The notes under the pieces: model-generated
Seen by the model: the letters and a program-made list of their open reading frames with translations, nothing else
Databases searched by the model: none
Told to the model about the DNA's origin: nothing
Source: Rebecca billardiae RCC1528
Taxonomy: Eukaryota; Haptophyta
Reading direction: 5' to 3'
DNA length: 64,000 nt
Assembly (NCBI GenBank): GCA_965240325.2
Contig: OZ251246.1
Span: forward strand, 248,001 to 312,000
Made by a program: the position numbers and the translations under genes
Part shown: positions 30,702 through 39,913 of the stretch, piece after piece
How positions within the stretch are numbered: the first letter of the stretch is position 1
Layout of the letters: every line of letters starts with the position of its first letter

Positions 30702-33007
30702 GGCGGCGCAGCGCCAACGCGCCCCCGCCCCGCGCCCACGCGCCGCACTGGCGCCCTGCGCCGTGCGCGCTGCTCCGCCGGCGCATCGCCGACGTCCGGC
30801 CCCACCTGGCGCCGTACAATCTCGGCGCGCAGCGTGGAATCGCGCGGCAGCTGCACGACGCCGCCTCCCAGCGCCGTAAAGTCCGCAGTGTTGCCGCGCT
30901 GCGAGTAGTGGAACTCGATGCCTGCGTCCGCGCAGTGCTCGACCGACAGCAGCGGCGCCGTGACGCGCCGCGACGCCCACGCCTCGATCTCGAGCGTGAG
31001 GACCTTGTCGCTGTCGTCGTCCGCCGCAAGCTTGACCACCAGGGTCCCGCGGTGAGTGACCCGCTCCCGCGCACCGTTCCCCCACTCGATCTGACATGCG
31101 CCGTCCACCGGGGTAAGATTCGTCAAATCCTCGGCCATGGCGATGTTCTTCCGTGCGCCAGTGTCAAACACCAACGCCCGCGTGTTGTCCTCCGGCGGCG
31201 CCACGCGTGCCTCGGCCGCCCGCGCCGCGACGATCTCAATGTCCTCGTCGCGCTGCGCCCTGCCGCCGATAGCCGCGCCAATAGGCGCCAAGCCGAGTCC
31301 GGCGCCGGCGCCGCCGCCGTCTCCGGCGTCAGCGTCACCGTCGCCACCAACGGCGCCGTCGGGCTCGTCTCCCTGCTCGGGAGCGAACGCGACCTGCGTG
31401 CGGACCGTGCCGCCGCCGTTGCCATTCCCGACCACGGCGCGGGTGCTGCCCCCGCCACCGCCGCCGCCACCGCCACCGCCGCTCCGATGTGAGCCACGGC
31501 TGCGATCCGACCGCGTCGACGCCGCGTCATCGCCAGCGTTCGAGTCGCGATCAGCCTGCGTCACCTGCGGGCAGTAACGCTTGATATGCCCCACGGCGCC
31601 GCACTTGTAGCAGCGCGGCCCGTGCGCGTCGTCGGAGTCGTCCTGGCCTCCGCGGCCGGCGCCGCGGCCAGTGCCGCCGCCGCCACCGCCACGACCTCCG
31701 CCGCCGCCACCACGGCCAGCCGGCGACGTCGTGTCGCCGCCGCCGCCACCCGCCGACGCCGCCGCCGCCTGCGCCAGGCGGAGCCCGTCGATTGGGTGCG
31801 CGCGGGTAGCGCCGCCGCCTCCTGGCGTGCGGCCACCCGCCCCTGGGCGCCCAGGGCCGCCGCGGTCAACCCGCTTGCCCTTGGAGAAGTCCCAGTCCTC
31901 GAACTTGCCGTTGAGCTCGTGCACGAGCTCCTGCACGTCGAAGTTCGTCACGGTCCTGTAGTCCTTCGACTCGTACCGCGTCCGCATCTCGATGCCCGCG
32001 CCCACCGACGGAATGAACTCGATGAGCCGCGCAAGCATCTCCGCCGCTGGCGCTGCGTCACTCAGCTCCTGCAGCAGCACGTGGTTGTGCTGTAGCACCT
32101 GGAAGAGCTTGAGGGCGCCGACGCCGTCCTTGCCGCAGTCAGGCAGGACCGTCCGATGCCAGCGTGCCCGCACCGACATGTACTTCCGCATGTCGTCGGG
32201 CTTGCGCATGCGCAGGATCGTCTTCCACAGGTACAGAAACTCGCGCCCCGGCGTAAGTGCGCCCCGGCGCGCGCGCTCCTCCTGCACCTCCGGCTGCGTC
32301 TCCATGAGGCGGTTGATGTGCTGCCACGCAGCCTCCGTCACCCACGACCGCAGCTCGGTGCGTAAGAAAGCCGTCCCTTTCTCGTACTGCGCCCCGGCGT
32401 ACTTGGCGGGGTCCGCCTCGTCGCCGTCCGGCGCTGCCTCCAACACGCTCTGTCGGAGTTTGATGTCCAGCATGGCGTGCTCGCTCGCCTGCCGCTCATG
32501 CATCTGATCCTCGGTCTCGCGCTCGCGGCGGTAGAGCTCACGCGCGCGCGGATCGAGCGTCACGGCAGCGCCGCCCGCGGGCGCCGCGCCACCCATCCCG
32601 CCGGCGCCGCCCGTAGGCGCCGCGCCGACGCCGGCGCCGCCCGCAGGCGTCGCGCCGTCAGTCCCAGCCGGCGCACCTGCAGCGCCGCCTGTGCCCACAC
32701 CCGGACTGGGTGTGCCGGCCGCCGGACCCGGAGAAATTCCGGATCCGCCGCCCGCCGCCGGACCTGAACCCGGTCCGGTCGCCGTCGGGCCGCCCGGAGT
32801 GGCTAAACCACTCCCCGCGCCCGCCGAGGCAGCCTGCGCGTAGCTTGCCGCCTGCCTCGCCCCCGCCGCCGCCGCCGCACGTTCCGCCGCGGCCCGGCGC
32901 TCGGCGTGCTCGCGGCGCTCGTGCTCGTGGCGATGATCGAGCAGCCGCTGCTGTAGCGCGTAGTTCTCACGCGCCAGGTCCATCCGCTCGACACTGACCT
33001 TGATCAT
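30689..33007 (-). CDS. gag: Copia Gag plus aspartic protease
   Basis: The main gag frame has 772 residues from Met 33007. It begins with a helical charged segment (ENYALQQRLLDHRHEHERRE), continues through long Gly/Pro/Ala-rich stretches and a capsid-like middle, then a Gly/Arg-rich region. A single CCHC zinc knuckle, CYKCGAVGHIKRYC, follows at about 31573-31614. The protease lies in the same frame with the active-site text LVFDTGARKNIAM. The frame stops at TAA 30689-30691, just after a slippery site that leads into pol. The same frame is open upstream of this Met as far as TAG 33041-33043, and more gag-like sequence lies beyond that stop. Confidence 0.9.
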   Translation of the reverse strand: MIKVSVERMDLARENYALQQRLLDHRHEHERREHAERRAAAERAAAAAGARQAASYAQAASAGAGSGLATPGGPTATGPGSGPAAGGGSGISPGPAAGTPSPGVGTGGAAGAPAGTDGATPAGGAGVGAAPTGGAGGMGGAAPAGGAAVTLDPRARELYRRERETEDQMHERQASEHAMLDIKLRQSVLEAAPDGDEADPAKYAGAQYEKGTAFLRTELRSWVTEAAWQHINRLMETQPEVQEERARRGALTPGREFLYLWKTILRMRKPDDMRKYMSVRARWHRTVLPDCGKDGVGALKLFQVLQHNHVLLQELSDAAPAAEMLARLIEFIPSVGAGIEMRTRYESKDYRTVTNFDVQELVHELNGKFEDWDFSKGKRVDRGGPGRPGAGGRTPGGGGATRAHPIDGLRLAQAAAASAGGGGGDTTSPAGRGGGGGGRGGGGGGTGRGAGRGGQDDSDDAHGPRCYKCGAVGHIKRYCPQVTQADRDSNAGDDAASTRSDRSRGSHRSGGGGGGGGGGGSTRAVVGNGNGGGTVRTQVAFAPEQGDEPDGAVGGDGDADAGDGGGAGAGLGLAPIGAAIGGRAQRDEDIEIVAARAAEARVAPPEDNTRALVFDTGARKNIAMAEDLTNLTPVDGACQIEWGNGARERVTHRGTLVVKLAADDDSDKVLTLEIEAWASRRVTAPLLSVEHCADAGIEFHYSQRGNTADFTALGGGVVQLPRDSTLRAEIVRRQVGPDVGDAPAEQRARRRAPVRRVGAGRGRVGAAPPPNA
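30695..30701 (-). promoter_or_regulatory. -1 ribosomal frameshift heptamer CCCAAAC
   Basis: In the gag frame the codons read CCC-CCA-AAC-GCC-TAA, so C-CCA-AAC fits the X-XXY-YYZ rule for simultaneous slippage. One step back gives CCC-AAA-CGC-CTA, exactly the pol frame. About 14 nt further on, CCCGC-GCAGGT-GCGGG can form a stem-loop at normal stimulator distance. Confidence 0.8.
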
Positions 33008-33040
33008 CTTCGCCGCGGATGGGTTGAAAGTTGCCCACGT

Positions 33041-33250
33041 CTAGTTGTACTCCTCGAGCGTGTTGATGCGGTGCTCCGCGTTCGGGCCATGCGTCACGAT
33101 GATGCCGTTCAGTGCGGACATCGTAGCACCTTGCCCCGCCGGTAGCGCCGCCAGCTTGCTCGCCGATTGCGCGAGCCAACGCTGCTGATTACCTTTGTCG
33201 TTGAGGCTCCCAACGTCGACTGAGCCGTAGTACCGGCCGCTCGTGCTCAT
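33041..33250 (-). CDS. N-terminal gag segment ended by an in-frame TAG
   Basis: From Met 33250 (MSTSGRYYGSVDVGSLNDKG) the gag frame is open for 69 codons with protein-like text, ending NTLEEYN then TAG at 33041-33043. After 11 further sense codons in the same frame comes the Met at 33007. It is either the true start of Gag cut by a nonsense mutation, a readthrough site, or a short leader peptide. Confidence 0.55.
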   Translation of the reverse strand: MSTSGRYYGSVDVGSLNDKGNQQRWLAQSASKLAALPAGQGATMSALNGIIVTHGPNAEHRINTLEEYN

Positions 33251-33309
33251 CGGCGCGATCGATGAGAAAGCGCCGCGCGTACGATCCCTCCCGATCGCTG
33301 CATGCATAT

Positions 33310-34027
33310 TGGGTAAACGCGAGCTCCGAGCGTCTCGAGCCCTGCTAAGAGCTCACCGGCACGTCCTCGGGCGCGTCGTCGGTGACGCCCACGAAGGCAA
33401 TCTCGACCCTCGCTCCTCTGACGAGCGAAGCTAATCCTCCTGCCGCAACCAACTTTCGGTTGCGCAGGGTGACACGGCGTTTTGCGGCCCGGCTCGGGAA
33501 TCTTGTAACCTTCCTGAGCCCCGCTTCCGTGCGTCCGCCAATCGCAGGCGTTACCGACGCACCGCCGTAAGCTCATCTTTCCCCCAGGTACTCGGTAATG
33601 TCATCGGACCTGGGTAAGCTGCGCACGGACCCATGATCCCGGATTCTCGATTCTCAAAACTGGGAATCCGGGCGTCCATGAACGAAGTGATCGAGTCCGT
33701 TGTTCCTTGGACTCTTCCACGATGGCGCCCGCCTGTGCCGCCGGCGTGCCATCCGTGCCGCGTGCGCCGGGCCGTACCGCCCGCGCACGCGCCGCGTCCG
33801 TGTCGCTCCGCGTCCGCGCTGCCGCGTCCGCGCTCCGCGTCCACGTCGCTCCGCGCCAGCGCTGCTGCGCTCGCGCTCCTGCCGCCGCGCGCGCCGCGCG
33901 CGCGCGCCGCCAGAGCCAGCCACTGCGTAGCTGATGCCGCCGGCCCGCCTGGTGCGGCGCCGGCCCTGACGTCCCAGCGGCGACGCCATCTGCTGAGATG
34001 CGCGCCCCAGGCTGCGTCAGCTCAACA
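33310..34027 (-). repeat. 5' LTR of the Copia element
   Basis: Identical by reading to 26633-27350. It would carry the promoter for minus-strand transcription. The sequence just inside it (ATATGCATGCAGCGATCGGG on the coding strand) is where the primer-binding site should be, but I do not match it to a particular tRNA. Confidence 0.9.
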
Positions 34028-34523
34028 TTATTATAATCTTATAATATTACAGCGTACCTCCATCAATGAATCGGGCAATCGGCTATAGTGGTGATGAACA
34101 GTTGGCGTCTCTCGCCTGAGCTGTGTGCGTCTCTTATATTCTTAGTAAACTACGACTGTGTAGGATACGCTATCCATCGAATGACGACCCGGGTGTGCTA
34201 GGCTCAGGCTGTAGTCGCACTCCGAAGTGGGCCTCGGCACTCGGCAGGCAGTCACTGGCTCAGGCCCTGCGGCGAGCGCTCATGCCATGCCACTACCCGA
34301 CATCTACAGCGGCGAGCCCTCGCTGACTTCGTCCTAGAGGAGGATACTGCACGGTGAGGTCAGACGAGCCCTCTGCGCCGTGCCGCCGTCGGCCGTTCTG
34401 GCGGGAAGCTCGAACAAGCTGCCATTCGATCAGTCTGCTCGGCCGGTCGGTTGCCACGGGTTGCATGCGATGCGATTACGGCCGGGGCCGGCTGTACTGA
34501 ACATCCCGGCGTGCCCGTAGGCC
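34028..34523. other. Intergenic, no gene; holds a short dispersed motif
   Basis: Begins with the AT-rich target of the Copia element. At about 34111-34150 it has a CTCGCCTGAGCTGTGTGCGT-type sequence also found near 49.1 kb (two copies) and 51.9 kb (opposite strand). Confidence 0.5.
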
Positions 34524-35210
34524 TCACGGAGATCGTATGTGCGCGTCAATTGCCCACGCTTGCAACGCGTACACGCCCAGCAGCCCGATGACAGCGCCGA
34601 CGAAAGTCGTCGGCTCTGTCGCTCCGAGCGTGTCGCCCCCTGCCGTCTCGTGATTCTCGTCCTGATCTCCGACCCCGTGATGAAGCAGGGCTCGGAACGG
34701 ATTGGACGCGTGGGTCAGCGCGAGCGAGCACGCGTAGTAGCACCCCTTGGCCGCGCCGAAGCACACGAGCCAGAGCATCGCCTGGCTGAACCAACGGTCC
34801 GCGCGAAACTGCGGCCCGTAGTCGCCAGTGTGTCCGGCTGAGGACACGCATTCATTGGCGCTGTGCATCCACTTGAAGCACCGCAGACCGGCGACGGTTC
34901 GAAGCAGGAGCTCGAGGAGCCTGAGTAGCAGGATGGCGATGATGGTGCTAGCGGACTCGTCAAAGGCGCGGTCGGACAAGTCGAGCAGCAGCCGGCAGCG
35001 CTCGTCGTCGCCCGCCACGCGGCTGCTCAGCACAAGCATGCGCTCGAGCGCGAGCGTCATCGACGTCGAGAGGGCCTGCTTCCACAAGTCGTACTGAAAC
35101 ACGATGGCTCGCCGCCGGGGGACCTCCGAATGCCGCTTGAGCGCAAGCGACAGAAGGGCGCACCCTCTGCATGCCGCATGCGTCGCGAAGTCCACGCACG
35201 CATGCGCCAT
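34524..35210 (-). CDS. STIMATE/TMEM110-like multi-pass membrane protein
   Basis: The protein has 228 residues from ATG 35210. Residues about 17-50 read LLSLALKRHSEVPRRRAIVFQYDLWKQ (quoted here with one interior break: LLSLALKRHSEVPRRR / AIVFQYDLWKQ), matching the family signature of a first helix followed by KR-x-x-E-x-P-x-R and an aromatic-Asp-x-x-KQ element. Further hydrophobic segments follow: STIIAILLLRLLELLL, SQAMLWLVCFGAAKG and FVGAVIGLLGVYALQAW, giving about four to five membrane passes. The animal relative sits in the endoplasmic reticulum and assists STIM-dependent calcium entry; fungal members are vacuolar. The alga's function is unknown. The frame stays open upstream to 35255 without another ATG. 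A foldback element begins 60 bp upstream of the start and may have replaced or brought in promoter sequence. Confidence 0.65.
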   Translation of the reverse strand: MAHACVDFATHAACRGCALLSLALKRHSEVPRRRAIVFQYDLWKQALSTSMTLALERMLVLSSRVAGDDERCRLLLDLSDRAFDESASTIIAILLLRLLELLLRTVAGLRCFKWMHSANECVSSAGHTGDYGPQFRADRWFSQAMLWLVCFGAAKGCYYACSLALTHASNPFRALLHHGVGDQDENHETAGGDTLGATEPTTFVGAVIGLLGVYALQAWAIDAHIRSP

Positions 35211-35270
35211 GCCACAAAGTGGCGGTCCGGCCGACAGGGACAAACGACTGCCCAAGTGATCAAAGCATCA

Positions 35271-36346
35271 GAGGCCACTTCACCGAAATCCAGGTTGGGG
35301 AGGATCTCCGCTGCACTGGTGGGGAGGATGTCATCCTCCCCGCTCGCCACGGCTGGGGAGGATGTCCGCCGCGCTGTCCGGTTTTTCGCCGCTGACAAAA
35401 CTTTCGAAAACGAAAGTCGCGCTATGGCGGACCCGGTGTTCCCGCCCGGCGGCGAAAGGGGCGCGGGGCCGGTGGCTCGCGATCCGAAGGGCAGTAGCTC
35501 GCGACCTCGCTTGGGCGGTGGCAGCGGCGCTGTGGCACGGCGTGTACCATCCGCGCGGCTGTGCGCGATCGCGCGGTCCCGTTCGTCGCCACGCCGCGCG
35601 CGACCGTTCACGCCACAGTCTTTCCGCACTGGCATGCACCCGTTGCAAGCGCATGACGGCGGAGAGCTCAGAGAGCCCGTCACGCGCGTGACGACCGTGT
35701 GGGATGGGTTGTGCCGATATGAAGGCTGCCCTTCGTAGGCTTTCTGATGAGCCCATCCAACGTTCAGACCATTCCTAACTGCTGAAAGATGAGTCATCGC
35801 CTGCCACACGGCCATGGAGTTGTGGACAGTACAGCAGCCGTCCATGATCCGCATGCCCGCCTCATGGGCCGGCGCGTGCCTCCCTGAACATGAAGACAAG
35901 CTGTACAACCCATCCCACACGGTCGTCACGCGCGTGACGGGCTCTCTGAGCTCTCCGCCGTCATGCGCTTGCAACGGGTGCATGCCAGTGCGGAAAGACT
36001 GTGGCGTGAACGGTCGCGCGCGGCGTGGCGACGAACGGGACCGCGCGATCGCGCACAGCCGCGCGGATGGTACACGCTGTGCCACAGCGCCGCTGCCACC
36101 GCCCAAGCGAGGTCGCGTGCTACTGCCCTTCGGATCGCGAGCCACCGGCCCCGCGCCCCTTTCGCCGCCGGGCGGGAACACCGGGTCCGCCATAGCGCGA
36201 CTTTCGTTTTCGAAAGTTTTGTCAGCGGCGAAAGACCGGACAGCGCGGCGGACATCCTCCCCAGCCGTGGCGAGCGGGGAGGATGACATCCTCCCCACCA
36301 GTGCAGCGGAGATCCTCCCCAACCTGGATTTCGGTGAAGTGGCCTC
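35271..36346. mobile_element. Foldback element, 442-bp arms, 5-bp target duplication
   Basis: Left arm 35271-35712 and right arm 35905-36346 are reverse complements with only a few substitutions, separated by 192 bp. The ends are GAGGCCACTTCACCG / CGGTGAAGTGGCCTC, and CATCA flanks both sides (35266-35270 and 36347-36351). Each arm also holds repeated GGGGAGGAT words, including a TGTCATCCTCC-type mini-palindrome. Long open frames run through both arms because they are mirror images. The centre reads protein-like on the minus strand (MRIMDGCCTVHNSMAVWQAM), but no domain is recognised. The near identity of the arms implies recent origin or ongoing conversion. Confidence 0.8.
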
Positions 36347-36446
36347 CATCAGCAAACGATGAGAAGCGAACCGTTTACAATATTGTACGATGCGTACCCC
36401 CGACAGGCAAACGGTTTTTTTGGTTTTTGTCGTTGTTTATTTTGCG

Positions 36447-37068
36447 CGCGATCCACGAGTCCAACTACTACTAACTTCGGCGAGTCCAACTACTACTAAC
36501 TGCGGCGAGTCCAACTACTACTAACTTCGGCGAGTCCAACTACTACTAACTTCGGGGAGTCCAACTACTACTACTAACTTCGGCGAGTCCAACTACTACT
36601 ACTAACTTCGGCGAGTCCAACTACTACTAACTTCGGCGAGTCGTCCAACTACTACTAACTTCGGCGAGTCCAACTACTACTAACTTCGGCGAGTCCAACT
36701 ACTACTAACTTCGGCGAGTCCAACTACCACTAACTCAGGCGAGTCCAACTACTACTAACTGCGGCGAGCCCAACTACTACCAACTTCGGCGAGTCCAACT
36801 ACTACTACTAACTTCGGCGAGTCCAACTACTACTAACTTCGGCGAGTCCAACTACTACTAACTTCGGCGAGTCCAACTACTACTAACTTCGGCGAGTCCA
36901 ACTACTACTACTAACTTCGGCGAGTCCAACTACTACTAACTTCGGCGAGTCCAACTACCACTAACTCAGGCGAGTCCAACTACTACTAACTGCGGCGAGC
37001 CCAACTACTACCAACTTCGGCGAGTCCAACTACTACCAACTCAGGCAAGTCCAACTACTACTAACTTC
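36447..37068 (+). repeat. 25-bp minisatellite
   Basis: About 25 head-to-tail copies of CGAGTCCAACTACTACTAAC plus TTCGG, with 3-bp (TAC) length variants and point variants (CTCAGG or CTGCGG ends) that recur in the same order in two blocks. This suggests block duplication. No coding role. Confidence 0.9.
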
Positions 37069-37996
37069 GGCCACAACATCATCCACCAGCTGCTGACCAA
37101 GAACAGGCTACACCATCGTCCACCACGACCTGCCACTGACCAAGTAGGCGACGACATCATCCGCACCAGCTGCTGACCAAGTAGGGGACGGCCTGGCCGA
37201 CGCCAACATGCTCACTCGCCTTTGATTTCGTGCCCACGCACTTCCTGGTGGGCCTGACGACGTCCGGACGACGACAACAACGACATCCGCCATGGGGACC
37301 AACATCAACGCGCTCACACCACTGCAACTGCTGCAAGCTTCGACCAGTACCACTACAGACGAATCAGGAGAGCTGCGCCCTCGTGCCTGTGTCTTTAAAT
37401 CATAGAATTAGTCATCGACATCGAGCAGGGGCAACTAGCTGTCTAGCAGTATGGTACTGACTATTTATTCGTGATCGGTGATGGCCCTGATCACTGATCA
37501 GAGACATAGGGGGCTATCATAGACACTGACAGAGCAGACTCGCTCGGCCATTCCGGTCAGCACTCGCCCGGCTCATCAGCCTCAGCACGACTGCTCGGTC
37601 GATAATGACGATATGCTGGAGCCATCTGCAGCGCGGGCCAGCGCAGCAGTGTAATTGACACTGTTTGGCGTTGATAATCACGACCTGCGGCCCGCTGGGT
37701 CACTCCGCGGGACTCGCCAAGACGCCAACGGCCACTAGTCGCCACGGACCGCGTGCCACTGCCGCGCCCGCGCGGGACGGCCGGGGCTGCCGCCGGCGCA
37801 GTGCGCATCACTCCGGGGAGTCACCGGAGGCGGAGTGCCGTCACTCGTCAGTGCCGCCACTCCCGCAGCCCGCTGCCCCGCACTCCATCCTGACTGTCAA
37901 CTGAGACTCCGAGTCTCACTACTACTAGTAGCTAGTCACAGAGTCGATCTTGCAAGCAGCACTCAATCCGACTCCGACGCGGAGGGCGCGAGTTAA
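37069..37996. other. Intergenic, no supported gene
   Basis: Degenerate CCACC/ACGACATCATCC text follows the minisatellite, then ordinary GC-rich DNA. It contains one copy of a 76-bp dispersed repeat. Confidence 0.55.
37334..37409 (+). repeat. 76-bp dispersed repeat, copy 1
   Basis: Identical by reading to 54838-54913 (starts CAAGCTTCGACCAGTACC, ends TTTAAATCATAGAATT). The match stops sharply on both sides. It may be a fragment shared by two copies of an older element. Confidence 0.75.
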
Positions 37997-38051
37997 CTCT
38001 CTCTCTCTCTCTCTGATCTCTACTCACTCACGACTCTCTCTCTCTCTCTCT

Positions 38052-38108
<57 letters not shown>
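37997..38108 (+). repeat. (CT)n microsatellite
   Basis: More than 100 bp of CT dinucleotides with two short interruptions. Confidence 0.95.
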
Positions 38109-38109
<1 letters not shown>

Positions 38110-38211
38110 GTATCGTAACTGTATATATACACACACACATATATATAGTATATATAGACTGTATATAAGTCCGATCCGGACAATGATGCGAGTAGTCTAT
38201 AGTGCGCTGAC

Positions 38212-38316
<105 letters not shown>

Positions 38317-38408
38317 GTCGGGCGAGACGACTCACCCACGCCGAGCTATAAGCTAGTCATCATTATTGCTATGACAGCAATGATGACATTAGACGATATA
38401 TCCCCTTA

Positions 38409-38816
38409 GGGCCGTTCTTCACCCCGCCGCGAAAAATTCAACGAAGTTCGGCGAATCGATTTTCGGAGGCGCTCGCCAAGGGGCCGTTCTTGAGCCCCCT
38501 CGCTCGATTCGGATTCAGATTGATTCAGATTGTGTTTGGATCGCGAGGAGAAAAAACTCTAGCGCCGCGCCCAAAATCGACGGACCATCGATCTCAATAG
38601 GATCTCGACCGATTCGACGAAAGTTGGGACGTGAATACGGATTCGTAAACTCAACTTTCGCCGAACCCACGCCGCAGGCCCCTGTTTTGTGGGTTCGGCG
38701 AATTTGCAAACAGGGGTCGCCGGGTCGGCGATTCGGCGAATCCATGGCGGCCCAATTACAAGAAATGCACTCGCCGAATTTCGCCGAATCGCTCGCGGCG
38801 GCGTGAAGAACGGCCC
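38409..38816. mobile_element. Tourist/PIF-Harbinger-like MITE
   Basis: 408 bp with inverted ends GGGCCGTTCTTCAC ... GTGAAGAACGGCCC and a TTA duplication on both sides (38406-38408 and 38817-38819). GGGCC-type ends and a 3-bp TWA target are typical of PIF/Harbinger MITEs. An internal GGGGCCGTTCTTGAG near 38478 echoes the terminus. It is non-coding. Confidence 0.8.
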
Positions 38817-39913
38817 TTACCGCAGTCTGCTTCTATACGAAGCAGATTTGGGTGGGCGGCCGCGTGGGGGCGCTGGGCGCGCGGGTAGACGGCGCGAGCG
38901 GGCGCGCGCACGCTTGGGGGCATCTTTGGGACCATACCCATCGATGACCCGAGCCCACCGCCCTCCCCCTTCTCCCGTGCCACGGCGTCCAGACGGAGTG
39001 CCAAACGAGCGTTTGAACATGCCACGAAGCAGATTTGGAATGGTGCTCAAACCGCTGCGGAGGTGATCTTCAGGCTGCGGCGTGATGTTGGGAGGGGTAT
39101 CATATCGTAATCGGGATGACGGTCGTCACCCGTGCGCCGGTCGGTAGGCTGCTACTCAGCGCCCGTAGCCTCGTACGCTGCACCTCGAGCTCAACGGATC
39201 CCTCACCGTGGGCTCTCCGAGTGACACTGAGCACGAGGAGGGTGTACTCGCGAGGGGTACGCGCGTCGCGCCTGCGATCGACGCCACTTAGACAGTCGAA
39301 GAAGCGATACCATCACCACTCCCGCCAAGCGCCTGCTTGACTTGCACTCGGTGTACACACCGCGTGCGGCGTGCCGCAAGGAAGGAGCGACCCGTGCCTC
39401 AGCGTGTCCCGCGCGACGACTGGCTGGTGGGCACTTACACTTTCAGCGTGATCGGTCATGCGAACGCGCGCAGAGTGAGAGTAAGTAACGCGCTGCGCAG
39501 TATATATGCACAGTATATATGCACTGTCTATTGCTACGATCATATCTTTGTCGGTCGCGGCACGTGCTTGAAGCGGCTGCAAGGAGTGCAGCCGGGTGTC
39601 GCGGGCCAGTCGAGTGCCCAGCCAGCACGAAGCCGTGTACAACGCCCAGGCCGAGGCGGGGCGTCCGGGTGGGCCGCAAAGCGCGCGCAGCGGCCGCCGT
39701 CATAAAATCTGCGCTTATTAATAGTTCCATACGAAGCAGATTGAACTGCTGCGGTAATAAGGGGATATATAATAATAAGTAGTCCCGCGCGATGATGCAG
39801 ACTGGACCTCACAGCTCTGGGGGTTGGCCGGCTAGGCCACAGGCACAGCCCACACGCGCCGCCGCGCGGGGGCCCCTCGACGCTCACTGCGGCTCACTCG
39901 GCTCAGTCAGACC
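38817..39913. other. Intergenic, no supported gene
   Basis: GC-rich sequence with short unconvincing frames. The GAAGCAGATT word recurs near 38843, 39025 and 39733, the last just before an AT-rich patch. It precedes the 3' end of the coiled-coil gene. Confidence 0.5.

Larger units (their letters stand above)
26633..34027 (-). mobile_element. Complete Ty1/Copia LTR retrotransposon
   Basis: The element is 7395 bp with 718-bp direct LTRs that read identically, so the insertion is recent. Read on its coding (minus) strand, the LTR begins TGTTGAGC and ends TTTACCCA, with the usual TG...CA. The host flanks are TTAT on both sides, giving a 4-bp duplication, or 5 bp (TTATT) if the boundary T is counted with the target. 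Gag and Pol are in different frames joined by a probable -1 shift. Integrase precedes reverse transcriptase, which defines Copia rather than Gypsy. Confidence 0.93.

Noticed and set aside
35057-36355. A 432-residue frame through both arms of the foldback element
   Set aside because: The frame exists because the arms are mirror images. It has no recognisable domain and overlaps the STIMATE-like gene in another frame.
36447-37068. Telomere-like or centromere repeat
   Set aside because: The unit is 25 bp and the array only about 620 bp inside genic DNA, so it is an ordinary minisatellite.
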